DNA of 64,000 bases from an uncultured Alphaproteobacteria bacterium (lineage in GTDB: Bacteria > Pseudomonadota > Alphaproteobacteria > HIMB59 > GCA-002718135): contig CACGGX010000001.1 in NCBI GenBank assembly GCA_902572735.1, positions 62,001-126,000 on the forward strand. Direction: 5' to 3'. The notes beneath the pieces are model-generated. The model had not been told where the DNA came from. It did not search any database and worked only from the letters and a program-made list of their open reading frames with translations. Positions 8,772 through 17,301 of the stretch are shown here, piece after piece (position 1 is the first letter of the stretch; every line of letters starts with the position of its first letter). A program made the position numbers and the translations under genes.

Positions 8772-9584
8772 TCAGTTATTTTCAAATAAATCTAAAATTT
8801 CACCATTTTCTGCGAAAATTCCACATAGAATACTTTTATTTGATAATGGCTGTTTAAATAAAGTACAGACTACATTATTTTTTGATATTTCTAATTGATT
8901 TGAATGTTCTGATTGATATCCTCTCACAATTCTTAAAAAAGTTTTATAAGGTTTTTCTATTTTAGAAAAATTTTGAAAACCCCACCAAAAGCAATCATTT
9001 TGAGCTGATAGAGGTCTAGTTATATCAACACCTCTGTTAACAAATAATATTTTTTTTGTATGAGAATACGCAGCATGCTTTAAATTTAGAAAATATTCAG
9101 TATGACCTGGATTTTTTTGTAAAACTTTATTCAAATTAGAAGTCCATTTTGAAATATTAATTGTTCCGGATGAGGCTATATGTTTTACCTCTTGTTCTGA
9201 AAAACCATATGATTCAATTGTTTTATTTACTCCATGATCAAACATCCAGTCTATGATTTCAGTAGGATTTGGGGCAAGTTGTAATTGTAACAATTTACTA
9301 AACATTTCTTCCTGAGCTCCTCTTAGAAAAATAATTGAATCAGGTTTAAGTTTAAATTTTGACATTAAATTAAATCTTAAATCAATAACACTAGTTAATG
9401 TTTCCTTTGAATTATCGCCAAGTCCTATTATGTTTCCAAGAAAAATAAGTTTGTCACCTAATTCAAAATTATTTAAAATAAATTTTTTTATTGAAGTAAA
9501 GGATTTTAAGTTTGAATGAATTGAGCCTATAGCCCATATTTTGTTAAATTTTTTTAATTCTATAAAATTACTACTGGTTTCCAA
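8772..9584 (-). CDS. calcineurin-like phosphoesterase fold, metal ligands degenerate
   Basis: A 270-aa protein whose N-terminal 100 residues follow the order of PPP-type phosphatases: AIGSIHSNL (for GDxHG), IFLGNIIGLGDNS (for GDxxDRG) and LRGAQEEM (for RGNHE). The metal-binding Asp, Asp, Asn and His are replaced by Ser21, Asn51, Ala90 and Gln91; only His23 remains. It is therefore probably catalytically dead, with a binding or regulatory role. Initiation is at TTG 9584, because no ATG occurs in the first 70 codons. It lies between carD (4 nt away) and rpoH, so a regulatory role is tempting but unproven. Confidence 0.6.
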   Translation of the reverse strand: METSSNFIELKKFNKIWAIGSIHSNLKSFTSIKKFILNNFELGDKLIFLGNIIGLGDNSKETLTSVIDLRFNLMSKFKLKPDSIIFLRGAQEEMFSKLLQLQLAPNPTEIIDWMFDHGVNKTIESYGFSEQEVKHIASSGTINISKWTSNLNKVLQKNPGHTEYFLNLKHAAYSHTKKILFVNRGVDITRPLSAQNDCFWWGFQNFSKIEKPYKTFLRIVRGYQSEHSNQLEISKNNVVCTLFKQPLSNKSILCGIFAENGEILDLFENN

Positions 9585-9588
9585 AATA

Positions 9589-10092
9589 TTATTTATTACT
9601 CAATATTTGTTCTATTTTTTCTGTTGATTGAAAATAATCAGTTTTTTCAACAGCAGCTATTTCGCGAGCTAGACGCTCAATTGCAATTTGAAACATTTGT
9701 CTTTCACTATAAGATTGTTCCGCTTGACTACTTTTTCTAAACAAATCTCTTACAACTTCAGAAATTTTTATAGGGTCGCCAGAAAAGATCTTTGTTTCAT
9801 ATTCTTGCGCTCTTCTACTCCACATAATTCTTCTTATCTTTGGTTTAAGTTTTAAAGTAGAATAAACTTGTTCTATAATTTTTTTTGAGGAAATTTTTCT
9901 TAACCCAACCTCATCTTTTTTATCGAGAGGTACTCTAATTATTAGTTTAGATTGCTCCATTTTAACAACATAAAAGGTCGTCTTAATATTTGATATTTCC
10001 ATATTTTCAATTTTTGCAATCTCTCCAACACCATGCTTGGGATAAACTACAGTTTCACCTATTTTAAAATCAGAATTTTTTTTTGTTTTCAT
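9589..10092 (-). CDS. carD: CarD-family transcriptional regulator
   Basis: A 167-aa CarD/CdnL protein. The N-terminal Tudor-like RNA-polymerase-interacting domain is visible as FKIGETVVYPKHGVGEIAKIE, with VVKMEQSKLIIRVPLDKKDEVGLRKI completing it. The C-terminal helical DNA-binding domain has WSRRAQEYETKI and ERQMFQIAIERLAREIAAVE. CarD binds the RNA polymerase beta subunit and stabilises open complexes, notably at rRNA promoters. The stop is adjacent to nothing downstream but the pseudo-phosphatase. The start directly abuts the fdxA stop, so the two are almost certainly cotranscribed. Confidence 0.95.
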   Translation of the reverse strand: MKTKKNSDFKIGETVVYPKHGVGEIAKIENMEISNIKTTFYVVKMEQSKLIIRVPLDKKDEVGLRKISSKKIIEQVYSTLKLKPKIRRIMWSRRAQEYETKIFSGDPIKISEVVRDLFRKSSQAEQSYSERQMFQIAIERLAREIAAVEKTDYFQSTEKIEQILSNK

Positions 10093-10425
10093 TTATCTTC
10101 CTGGTTTTTCACTAAAATGTTTATTAAATTTATCTTCAACATTTTGCCATTTTTCTGCATCAGAAGGTGGGTCCTTTTTTTCACTTATATTTGGCCATAT
10201 TTCTGAATATTTTCTATTAATTTCAGCCCACTTTTCTATTCCATCTTCTGTATCTGAGAAAATAGCATCTACTGGGCACTCTGGCTCACAAACTCCACAA
10301 TCGATACACTCGTCTGGGTGGATTACAAGCATATTTTCACCTTCGTAAAAACAATCTACTGGGCAGACTTCTACGCAGTCCATATGTTTACATTTTATAC
10401 ATTTTTCATCGACTATGTAGGTCAT
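10093..10425 (-). CDS. fdxA: 7Fe ferredoxin (FdxA type)
   Basis: A 110-aa soluble ferredoxin. The cysteines occur as Cys9, 12, 17, 21, 25 in [17 protein letters not shown] and Cys40, 43, 46, 50 in [11 protein letters not shown], the pattern of [3Fe-4S][4Fe-4S] FdxA proteins. The C-terminal extension containing [15 protein letters not shown] is typical for alphaproteobacterial FdxA. It is an electron carrier of unknown partner. The carD-fdxA adjacency is a common alphaproteobacterial arrangement. Confidence 0.96.
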   Translation of the reverse strand: MTYIVDEKCIKCKHMDCVEVCPVDCFYEGENMLVIHPDECIDCGVCEPECPVDAIFSDTEDGIEKWAEINRKYSEIWPNISEKKDPPSDAEKWQNVEDKFNKHFSEKPGR

Positions 10426-10426
10426 A

Positions 10427-10876
10427 TTATTTAAATATTTTATTTAGAGCCCTTTTCTTAGCATTTCCAGAACTCACATCATTTATATACAGTAATCCAG
10501 CAAGTCTTCTAATCAAATTTGACTCAAAATCATGTATTTCTCCATCAGATAATACAATTTCCCATAAAGCTTCAATAAGAAGCAATTTTTTATCATCAGT
10601 GAAATTTTTATTAATAAATGAGGTATAGTGGTGAAGAGATCTAGAATTATTTTTATTCTTTATAGCTTCATCCAAAACAAAATTTACTTCATTTGGATCT
10701 TCTTCAAAAATATTTATTAAACTTAATTTAATTTTATTTAATTCATTTTCATCAATTTTTCCGTCAGTATATGCTGCCTCAATCATCAATCCGCATAATA
10801 ATTCAAGATTTTTATTATCTCCTTTTTCTTCTATAGAATTTTGATTATTTAAAATATTTTTTAATAAATTTATCAA
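10427..10876 (-). CDS. TerB-like protein
   Basis: A 149-aa acidic, helical protein of the tellurite-resistance TerB-like family (COG4103 type). Two repeated acidic motifs, [12 protein letters not shown] and [13 protein letters not shown], are the paired metal-binding segments seen in TerB folds. Initiation is at TTG 10874-10876, as the next Met is at residue 32; an AGG lies upstream at a suitable distance. It ends one base before the fdxA start. Cellular role is unknown; the adjacency to a helicase and fdxA is often seen in alphaproteobacteria. Confidence 0.75.
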   Translation of the reverse strand: MINLLKNILNNQNSIEEKGDNKNLELLCGLMIEAAYTDGKIDENELNKIKLSLINIFEEDPNEVNFVLDEAIKNKNNSRSLHHYTSFINKNFTDDKKLLLIEALWEIVLSDGEIHDFESNLIRRLAGLLYINDVSSGNAKKRALNKIFK

Positions 10877-10894
10877 TTTTTACCTATTATTCAT

Positions 10895-13444
10895 TTAAAG
10901 AAGTTTTTCTAAGACTGCAAACGGAGAATTAGGATCTCTTTTAGTTTCATTTATTTTAGTTTCTTTATTATTAATTTTTACTTTATTTTTTTTTGTAATT
11001 TTTTTAATTTCTTTTTTATTATTTTTTAAAAAATATAATTTTTTTTCATCATATGTAGTTAAATAATCGTAACCGCAAAAAACCATGATATCTTTAAGTT
11101 GATCACTATTACATCCAATTGGGTTCATCAAATCGGAAGACTCCAAAAAAGGACCTTTTTTTATTTTTTGCCTTGCTAAGAAAAAAATTTTTTCAAATAC
11201 ATCGATTCTAAAAACGAAATCTTTAATATTGATATAACCAATAGATTGCCAATAATTCTCTGGCATTTTAAACTCTGATTTAAAAGATACTCTTCCATTT
11301 TGTGGTAATGGTAAAAAATTATCTAATGCATTTTTGTAAAAAGTTTTCCATAAAATGGCACAAAACTCCAAAGGTTTTTTTTTCAATAAATTTGGTATAA
11401 AAAAATATTTTGCTCCAATCCTAATACCAAGTTTCGAAAGTTGAAGTTTACTCTCTTGTGAAATTGTTTTTAAGTTGTGTTTAAATGTTTCAACTGGATA
11501 GTTTCCAAAATTCTCTAAACAATTAAAAACAATTGCTCTTATTTCTGAATTAATTTCTTCATCTAAGTTTTTTGTAAGAGGATGAATTGTATCATTTATT
11601 TCATTTTCTAACCATTTTTGAAGTTTTGCAGATATCAATAATTTATTTTCTGAAGATAAATATTCAGAATTTAAGGCTTCGGCAATTGGTTTATAAATTG
11701 ATCTACCTTTTTTTATTTTTCCAATTGCTTCTTCTCCCCAACAAATTAAAGTTTCATTTTTAATTTTTGATTTACTAATATCCTCAAATCTAATCGATTC
11801 TAATGGTGCATCCAAAAAATTATTTACTTTTTCATCAATCATTTTTCTTACAGATTTTTTTATATTACTAATCGAAAAAAGAGATTGTGAAAATATTTTT
11901 TTATCCTCAATAAGATCAAAACCCACAATAATTCCATATTTTGTATTATCGAGATAAATTTTATTGTCATTTTTAATGAGAATATCTTCAGTATCTTGAA
12001 AAATAGGTTTGCTAATGAAATATTTAGATGAGTAGTCTATAAATTTTTTTGTAAGACTTTCATGCAATTGGTCTGATAGTTTATTTTCTATTTGATGTGT
12101 TTTTTCTTTCCAAAAATATTTCTTTTTGAGCCAATTATGATTATTAGAAATATAAGTCCATGTTCTTATTTGTGAAATTTTTATTGATAACTCTGGTATA
12201 CCTCCGCCAAAGTTATCAAGTCTACTTACTTTTTTATCTATCCATTCTTCAGGTAGTTTGTAATTATTTTCTATTAATGTAAGAAATATATCTTTTAACA
12301 ATAATAAGTAATTATCATTAAATAATTTTTCAAAATCTGGTATTTGGCAAATATCCCAAAGTAATTTTAAATTTAATTTTGATTCTAAATTATTTCTTAT
12401 TTCTTTATCATCAATTAAATTACGAAAATTAATTTCATCCAAAGCATTTTTTTTATGAATAAAATGACTCTGTATTGGGTATTTTTTTAATGATAATAAT
12501 AATAAATCAATAGATTCAAAATTAAGATCGCTATTTCTCCAATAAATCTTTTGAATACTATCAAAGTTATGATTTTCTATTTGCTGTATTATCAATGGAT
12601 CTAAATTACCTGCTTCTTTTGTGTAACTAAAAGTTCCATTTTTTTTATACCTACCTGCTCTACCTGCTATTTGACCAATTTCGTTAGGAGCAAGATTTCG
12701 ATTATATCTGCCATCAAATTTTTCTAATGATGAAAAACTTACATGATTTATATTTAGATTCAAACCCATACCAATAGCATCCGTAGCTACCAAGTAATCA
12801 ACATTATTATTTTCATATACCTCTACTTGAGCATTTCTGGTTCTTGGGCTAAGTGAGCCTAAAACAACTGCGGCTCCACCTTTGTGGGTTCTAATATTTT
12901 CAGCAATTTCATAAACTTTGTTTATATTGAATGCAATTATTGCAGATCTAGGTTCAAGTTTAGAAAAATTTTGCTTCCTTAAAAATGTAAGTTGTGAAAA
13001 TCTACTTTTTTTTTCAATAATAATATTAGGGTAGATTTTTTTTAATATATTTTCTATGTTTAAAGATCCTAAAAATATAGTTTGAAAATTACCTTTTTGA
13101 TTTAAAATTCTATCTGTAAAAATATGCCCTCTTTCATAATCAGCTGCTAGCTGAACTTCATCAATTATTAAACAATCTACAGAAATATTGTCAGGCATTG
13201 ACTCCACGGTGCAAAAAAAATATTTGGCTTCTTTAGGAATAATTTTCTCTTCTCCAGTTATTAATGCTACCTTGCTGATCCCAATTCTTTGTACCGCTTT
13301 GTCATAATTTTCTCTAGCAAGTAATCTTAATGGAAAGCCAAAAACTCCTGAAGAATATGTGAACAGTTTTTCAAACGCTGTATAAGTTTTTCCAGTATTG
13401 GTAGGCCCAAGTATTGCTAATAAATTTTCGTCTGCATTAGACAT
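10895..13444 (-). CDS. SUV3-like superfamily 2 RNA helicase
   Basis: An 849-aa helicase related to mitochondrial SUV3 and bacterial MgpS-like proteins. Walker A is LGPTNTGKTYTA near the N-terminus and the DExH equivalent is IIDEVQLAADYERG. The second RecA-like domain has YLVATDAIGMGLNLNI and the arginine-finger motif QIAGRAGRYKKNG. The long C-terminal region (about 400-850) is lineage-specific and ends with a Lys/Asn-rich linker and SPFAVLEKLL. The first Met is taken as ATG at 13442-13444, rather than the TTG one codon earlier. It probably acts in RNA turnover or ribosome-associated RNA remodelling. Confidence 0.88.
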   Translation of the reverse strand: MSNADENLLAILGPTNTGKTYTAFEKLFTYSSGVFGFPLRLLARENYDKAVQRIGISKVALITGEEKIIPKEAKYFFCTVESMPDNISVDCLIIDEVQLAADYERGHIFTDRILNQKGNFQTIFLGSLNIENILKKIYPNIIIEKKSRFSQLTFLRKQNFSKLEPRSAIIAFNINKVYEIAENIRTHKGGAAVVLGSLSPRTRNAQVEVYENNNVDYLVATDAIGMGLNLNINHVSFSSLEKFDGRYNRNLAPNEIGQIAGRAGRYKKNGTFSYTKEAGNLDPLIIQQIENHNFDSIQKIYWRNSDLNFESIDLLLLSLKKYPIQSHFIHKKNALDEINFRNLIDDKEIRNNLESKLNLKLLWDICQIPDFEKLFNDNYLLLLKDIFLTLIENNYKLPEEWIDKKVSRLDNFGGGIPELSIKISQIRTWTYISNNHNWLKKKYFWKEKTHQIENKLSDQLHESLTKKFIDYSSKYFISKPIFQDTEDILIKNDNKIYLDNTKYGIIVGFDLIEDKKIFSQSLFSISNIKKSVRKMIDEKVNNFLDAPLESIRFEDISKSKIKNETLICWGEEAIGKIKKGRSIYKPIAEALNSEYLSSENKLLISAKLQKWLENEINDTIHPLTKNLDEEINSEIRAIVFNCLENFGNYPVETFKHNLKTISQESKLQLSKLGIRIGAKYFFIPNLLKKKPLEFCAILWKTFYKNALDNFLPLPQNGRVSFKSEFKMPENYWQSIGYINIKDFVFRIDVFEKIFFLARQKIKKGPFLESSDLMNPIGCNSDQLKDIMVFCGYDYLTTYDEKKLYFLKNNKKEIKKITKKNKVKINNKETKINETKRDPNSPFAVLEKLL

Positions 13445-13448
13445 CAAA

Positions 13449-16091
13449 TTATGCAGCTTCTGATATTATTTCATTTAAAACGTAATTTAAAATTCCTCCT
13501 GCTTTATAATATTCAAGTTCTTTATTAGTATCTATTCTACACTTTAAATGTATTTTTTTAGTCTCTTTAGAATAAATTTCACAATTAAGAATAGCTCCTG
13601 GTTTTATTTTAGACAAACCAAGAATAGAAATGATTTCGTCACCTAAAATATTAAGATTTTTTTTGTTTTCATTATTAATAAATTCAAGAGGTAAAACTCC
13701 CATTCCTATTAAATTTGATCTATGAATTCTCTCAAAACTTTCAGCAATTACTGCCTTAACACCTAAAAGTCTTGTTCCTTTAGCTGCCCAGTCCCTAGAA
13801 GAACCTGTGCCATATTCTTTACCTGCTACTATAACTGTATCAATATTATTCTTAATATATTCTTGAGCCGCATCATATATTGACATTTGTCTATTTGAAA
13901 CAAAGGATTTTGTGTAGCCTCCTTCCACATTATTTAGAATCTGGTTTTTAATTCTTATGTTCGCAAATGTACCACGCATCATAATTTCGTGATTACCGCG
14001 TCTTGATCCATACGAATTAAAATTTCTAGAATTAATTTGTCTATCTGTTAAATAAAGACCAGCTGGACTATCTTCCTTAATATTTCCGGCAGGTGAAATA
14101 TGGTCTGTTGTTACACTATCTCCTAGTAAAGCTAATATTCTCGCTTTTTTTATATCTTTTAACTCAAATTTATTTTGTGTGTCAAAAAAAGGAGGGTGTT
14201 TTATATAAGTACTAGTATCATTCCAATCATATGTAGTATCTTTGGAATTGTTAATTGATTTCCAATTATGATCACCTTTGTAAATTTCTTTATATCTTTC
14301 TTTAAACATTTCTGGTGTCAAACATAAACTTAGTGTTTGATTAATTTCTTTATTTGTTGGCCATAAGTCTTTTAAAAATATCTCTTTTCCAAATTTAGAT
14401 TTACCTAAAGAGTCAGTAGTAAGATTAATATTAATATTACCTGCAATTGCATAAGCAACGACAAGGGGTGGTGAAGCTAGAAAATTAGCTTTCACTTCTT
14501 GGTGAACTCTTCCCTCAAAGTTTCTGTTTCCAGATAAAACGGAACAAACAGTCAAATTATTTTTTTTAATTTCATTAGATACCCATTCATCTAAAGGGCC
14601 AGAATTGCCAATACAAGTTGTACATCCGTAACCAACAGTATTGAAACCAAGCATATCTAAAAAAGTAGTTAAATCAGCTTTATCTAGATAATCACTAACA
14701 ACTTTACTACCTGGTGCTAAACTTGTTTTAACCCAAGGCTTAACTTCTAAGCCCAAATTAATCGCCTTTTTAGCAACCAAGCCAGCAGCAATCATTACAT
14801 TTGGATTTGAAGTATTTGTACAACTAGTAATTGCAGCTATTACAATATCACCTGTATTTAAATTATTTTTAGTTTTATTTGAGCTATTATCTATCTTACT
14901 AAATTCAATCGGAACCTCTTTCAAAAGTATTTTATCTTGTGGCCTTTTTGGTCCAGCTAAACTTGGTTCAATTAAATTTAATTCTAATAATATTTTATCT
15001 GAATATTCAGGCGCATAATTTGCATCTACCCATAGAGTTTGTTTTTTTGAATATTGTTCAACAATATTTAGATGATCATTATCTTTGCCAGTTAACTTAA
15101 GATAATCAATAGTTTCTTCATCAGTCGGGAAAAAACCACAAGTTGCCCCATACTCTGGAGCCATGTTTGAAATTGTAGCTCTGTCAGCTAATGATAAACT
15201 TTTTAGACCTGTTCCATAAAATTCTACAAACTTTCCAACCACTCCTTTATCTCTAAGAATTTTAGTTATAGATAAAACTAGATCAGTTGCAGTAATTCCC
15301 TCATTCAATGACCCTTTTAATTCAAAACCAATAACGTCTGGAATATTCATAGAGATTGCTTGACCTAGCATTGCAGCCTCTGCCTCTATGCCTCCAACAC
15401 CCCATCCTAAAACAGAGAGTGAATTAACCATAGTTGTGTGACTATCTGTTCCTACAACTGAATCTGGAAATAAATAATTTTGATTTTCAATTTGTTTAAT
15501 CCATATTGTTTTAGCGATATTTTCTAGATTAACTTGATGACAAATTCCAGCTCCTGGAGGCACAAGATAGAAGTTATCAAAAGAACTTTGTCCCCATTTT
15601 AGAAATTCGTATCTTTCTTTATTTCTATCAAATTCTTTTTTTACATTTTCTTTTAAGGCATTTTTATCTTTATAATTATCAACCATAACTGAATGGTCTA
15701 TAACTAGGTCTACTCTAGAAAGTGGATTTATTTTTTTTGGATCAATTCCTTTTAATTTTAATGCATTTCGCATTGCTGCAAGATCAGCAACGGCTGGGAC
15801 ACCTGTAAAGTCCTGCATTAAAACTCGTGTTGGGAAAAAAGCTATTTCAATTTTTTCATCTTTTTTATTCTTTTCTTTTAAGTAAGAGATCAAATTAGAA
15901 ATCATCTCTTTACTAATGTTCTCTCCATCTTCATTCCTTAAAAGATTTTCAATTATTATTTTAATTGATATTGGAATTTTATTAAGATCTATATCAAAGT
16001 ATTCCGCTAATTTATTCAAATCAAAATATTTAAAAGTTTGATTATTTATCTCAATTATATTTTCAGAATTAAAAGAATTTATATTTTTCAT
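13449..16091 (-). CDS. acnA: aconitate hydratase A
   Basis: An 880-aa TCA-cycle enzyme that converts citrate to isocitrate through a [4Fe-4S] cluster. Cluster cysteines are in TSCTNTSNP and YGCTTCIGNSG. Other landmarks are VLMQDFTGVPAVADLAAMR, VGTDSHTTMVNSLSVLGWG, GDSVTTDHISPAG, and the swivelling domain GKEYGTGSSRDWAAKG. The frame is open 20 codons further upstream, but AcnA homologues begin with a block like INSFNSENIIEINNQTFKYF, so the ATG at 16089-16091 is chosen. It is divergent from the Lys-rich protein gene. Confidence 0.97.
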   Translation of the reverse strand: MKNINSFNSENIIEINNQTFKYFDLNKLAEYFDIDLNKIPISIKIIIENLLRNEDGENISKEMISNLISYLKEKNKKDEKIEIAFFPTRVLMQDFTGVPAVADLAAMRNALKLKGIDPKKINPLSRVDLVIDHSVMVDNYKDKNALKENVKKEFDRNKERYEFLKWGQSSFDNFYLVPPGAGICHQVNLENIAKTIWIKQIENQNYLFPDSVVGTDSHTTMVNSLSVLGWGVGGIEAEAAMLGQAISMNIPDVIGFELKGSLNEGITATDLVLSITKILRDKGVVGKFVEFYGTGLKSLSLADRATISNMAPEYGATCGFFPTDEETIDYLKLTGKDNDHLNIVEQYSKKQTLWVDANYAPEYSDKILLELNLIEPSLAGPKRPQDKILLKEVPIEFSKIDNSSNKTKNNLNTGDIVIAAITSCTNTSNPNVMIAAGLVAKKAINLGLEVKPWVKTSLAPGSKVVSDYLDKADLTTFLDMLGFNTVGYGCTTCIGNSGPLDEWVSNEIKKNNLTVCSVLSGNRNFEGRVHQEVKANFLASPPLVVAYAIAGNININLTTDSLGKSKFGKEIFLKDLWPTNKEINQTLSLCLTPEMFKERYKEIYKGDHNWKSINNSKDTTYDWNDTSTYIKHPPFFDTQNKFELKDIKKARILALLGDSVTTDHISPAGNIKEDSPAGLYLTDRQINSRNFNSYGSRRGNHEIMMRGTFANIRIKNQILNNVEGGYTKSFVSNRQMSIYDAAQEYIKNNIDTVIVAGKEYGTGSSRDWAAKGTRLLGVKAVIAESFERIHRSNLIGMGVLPLEFINNENKKNLNILGDEIISILGLSKIKPGAILNCEIYSKETKKIHLKCRIDTNKELEYYKAGGILNYVLNEIISEAA

Positions 16092-16276
16092 GTTAAATTG
16101 ATTAATAATTATAATATTTAAATAGTATGAAGATAAATTTTTGTATAGCAAAATGTTTATTTATTATTAGTTTTCTGCCAAAAATATAAAATTTAGTTCG
16201 TAATTTTTTTTCTTAATTTTTAAAAAGATGTTTTACCAAACTTAAATTAAATTAATTTTAAAATATTGGTATATTG

Positions 16277-16306
16277 TTGACTTTAACCGTAAGTTTTGGG
16301 AATAAA
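16277..16306 (+). promoter_or_regulatory. candidate sigma70 promoter for the Lys-rich protein gene
   Basis: TTGACT at 16277-16282 is a strong -35 match. A weak -10 (GAATAA at 16300-16305) follows with a 17-bp spacer. It lies about 80 bp before the ATG and would give a leader of roughly 70-75 nt. The rest of the 294-bp acnA/Lys-rich gap (16092-16276) is plain AT-rich sequence in which I see nothing definite except room for the acnA promoter. Confidence 0.45.
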
Positions 16307-16324
16307 TACACAGCCTTTTATAAT

Positions 16325-16379
16325 TATCGCTTAGGCGATAATGGAGGGAGGTTCCTCCGGGGTAACAAAATACAAGGAG
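16325..16379 (+). promoter_or_regulatory. structured 5' leader with SD-like/anti-SD-like hairpin
   Basis: Two hairpins lie in the predicted leader. The first is TATCGC/GCGATA (16325-16330 with 16335-16340, loop TTAG). The second is a palindrome GGAGG-TT-CCTCC (16347-16358), preceded by a further GGAGG-like run. The CCTCC arm could instead pair with the true Shine-Dalgarno AAGGAG at 16374-16379, 6 nt before the ATG. The leader is notably GC-rich against its surroundings. That it regulates translation is inference. Confidence 0.45.
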
Positions 16380-16385
16380 TATTTT

Positions 16386-16562
16386 ATGGCTAAGAAGAAA
16401 AAGAAAGCTGCTCCAAAGAAGAAGAAGAAAGCAGCTCCTAAGAAAAAGAAAAAAGCAGCTCCTAAAAAGAAAAAGAAAAAAGCTGCGCCTAAGAAAAAGA
16501 AAAAAGCAGCTCCTAAAAAGAAAAAGAAAAAAGCTGCTAAAAAGAAGAAAAAGAGAAGATAG
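16386..16562 (+). CDS. Lys/Ala/Pro-repeat basic protein (histone H1-tail-like)
   Basis: A 58-aa protein made almost only of Lys, Ala and Pro: MAKKKKKAAP followed by five further KKKKK(K)AA(P) units and a KKRR end. It starts at the ATG preceded by a strong AAGGAG at 16374. The composition resembles the tails of bacterial histone H1-like and AlgP-like proteins, which bind DNA or RNA through charge alone. It has its own candidate promoter, a structured leader and strong terminators, suggesting a well-expressed single gene. The open frame on the opposite strand (Phe/Ala-rich) is a shadow of the repeat. No enzymatic function is expected. Confidence 0.8.
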   Translation: MAKKKKKAAPKKKKKAAPKKKKKAAPKKKKKKAAPKKKKKAAPKKKKKKAAKKKKKRR

Positions 16563-16580
16563 TAATATCTCAATTTTTCA

Positions 16581-16655
16581 AGAAAACTTTAATTTAAAGT
16601 TTTCTTTTTCTTATCTTTTTCAAAAAGATAAAACGGGGTTCTGCCCCGTTTTTTT
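16581..16655 (+). terminator. three tandem hairpins, the last a strong intrinsic terminator
   Basis: Immediately after the Lys-rich gene are three stem-loops in a row. The first is AGAAAACTTT/AAAGTTTTCT at 16581-16605, followed by Ts. The second is TTATCTTTTT/AAAAAGATAA at 16611-16631. The third is AACGGGG/CCCCGTT at 16632-16650 followed by T tract to 16655. The third is a textbook Rho-independent terminator. Stacking three suggests strong insulation from the ccm operon downstream. Confidence 0.88.
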
Positions 16656-16690
16656 ATTGTTTTAAATTAAAAAGTAATTAGATTTTAATA

Positions 16691-17296
16691 ATGATAATTG
16701 TTAAGGATTTATCAGTGGAAAGATTAGATAAAAGAATATTTGAAAATATTAATTTATCTCTAGCATCTAGCGATATTACTATCTTAAAAGGCAATAATGG
16801 TTCTGGCAAAACTACCTTACTAAAAACAATATTAAATATAATTGAACCATCTGTTGGGTCAATATATTGGAAAGGAAAATTATTAAAAAAAAACTTATAT
16901 GATTTCTATAGTAATGTTACATATATTGCTGATAGGACTTCAAGCTTAACTAGATTAACAGTCAAAGATAATATCAATATTTGGAAAAAAATATTTCTAT
17001 CAAATATTAATGATTCTCAAATTGAAACTGCATTAAAGACTCTAAGATTAGAAAACTATTTGAATCAAAAAGTTGGAAGATTATCTTTAGGAGAAACTAA
17101 AAAATTGGAATTATTAAGATTAATAATAGAAAATAAAAAATTATGGATTTTAGATGAGCCTCTTTCAAATTTAGATGAACATTCAATAGAGTTAATAAAA
17201 CAAACTTTTGAAGATCATTGTTCGAAGGATGGGTCTATAATTTTTAGCTCACATCAAAATCCAGGAATTTATGTGACTGAAGAAATTAACTTATAA
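16691..17296 (+). CDS. ccmA: cytochrome c biogenesis haem exporter ATPase CcmA
   Basis: A 201-aa ABC ATPase, first gene of an eight-gene System I cytochrome c maturation operon. Walker A is GNNGSGKTTLL (residues 35-45). The signature is RLSLGETKKLELLRL, Walker B is LWILDEPLSNLD, and the switch His is in SSHQNP. CcmA works with CcmB and CcmC to release holo-CcmE. Length matches the family. ccmB begins 5 nt after its stop. Confidence 0.93.
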   Translation: MIIVKDLSVERLDKRIFENINLSLASSDITILKGNNGSGKTTLLKTILNIIEPSVGSIYWKGKLLKKNLYDFYSNVTYIADRTSSLTRLTVKDNINIWKKIFLSNINDSQIETALKTLRLENYLNQKVGRLSLGETKKLELLRLIIENKKLWILDEPLSNLDEHSIELIKQTFEDHCSKDGSIIFSSHQNPGIYVTEEINL

Positions 17297-17301
17297 AAAT
17301 T

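Noticed and set aside
16092-16151. A 20-residue N-terminal extension of aconitase
   Set aside because: Homologues begin at the internal Met; the extension is AT-rich upstream sequence without a ribosome-binding site.
16386-16560. Short regular repeats that might suggest a CRISPR-like or satellite array
   Set aside because: The period of about 24-27 bp follows codons for KKKKK(K)AAP, without spacers; it is a coding repeat.
16331-16573. 80-aa Phe/Ala-rich open frame opposite the Lys-rich gene
   Set aside because: It is the reverse complement of the AAG/AAA and GCT repeats; the plus-strand frame has the ribosome-binding site, promoter and terminators.
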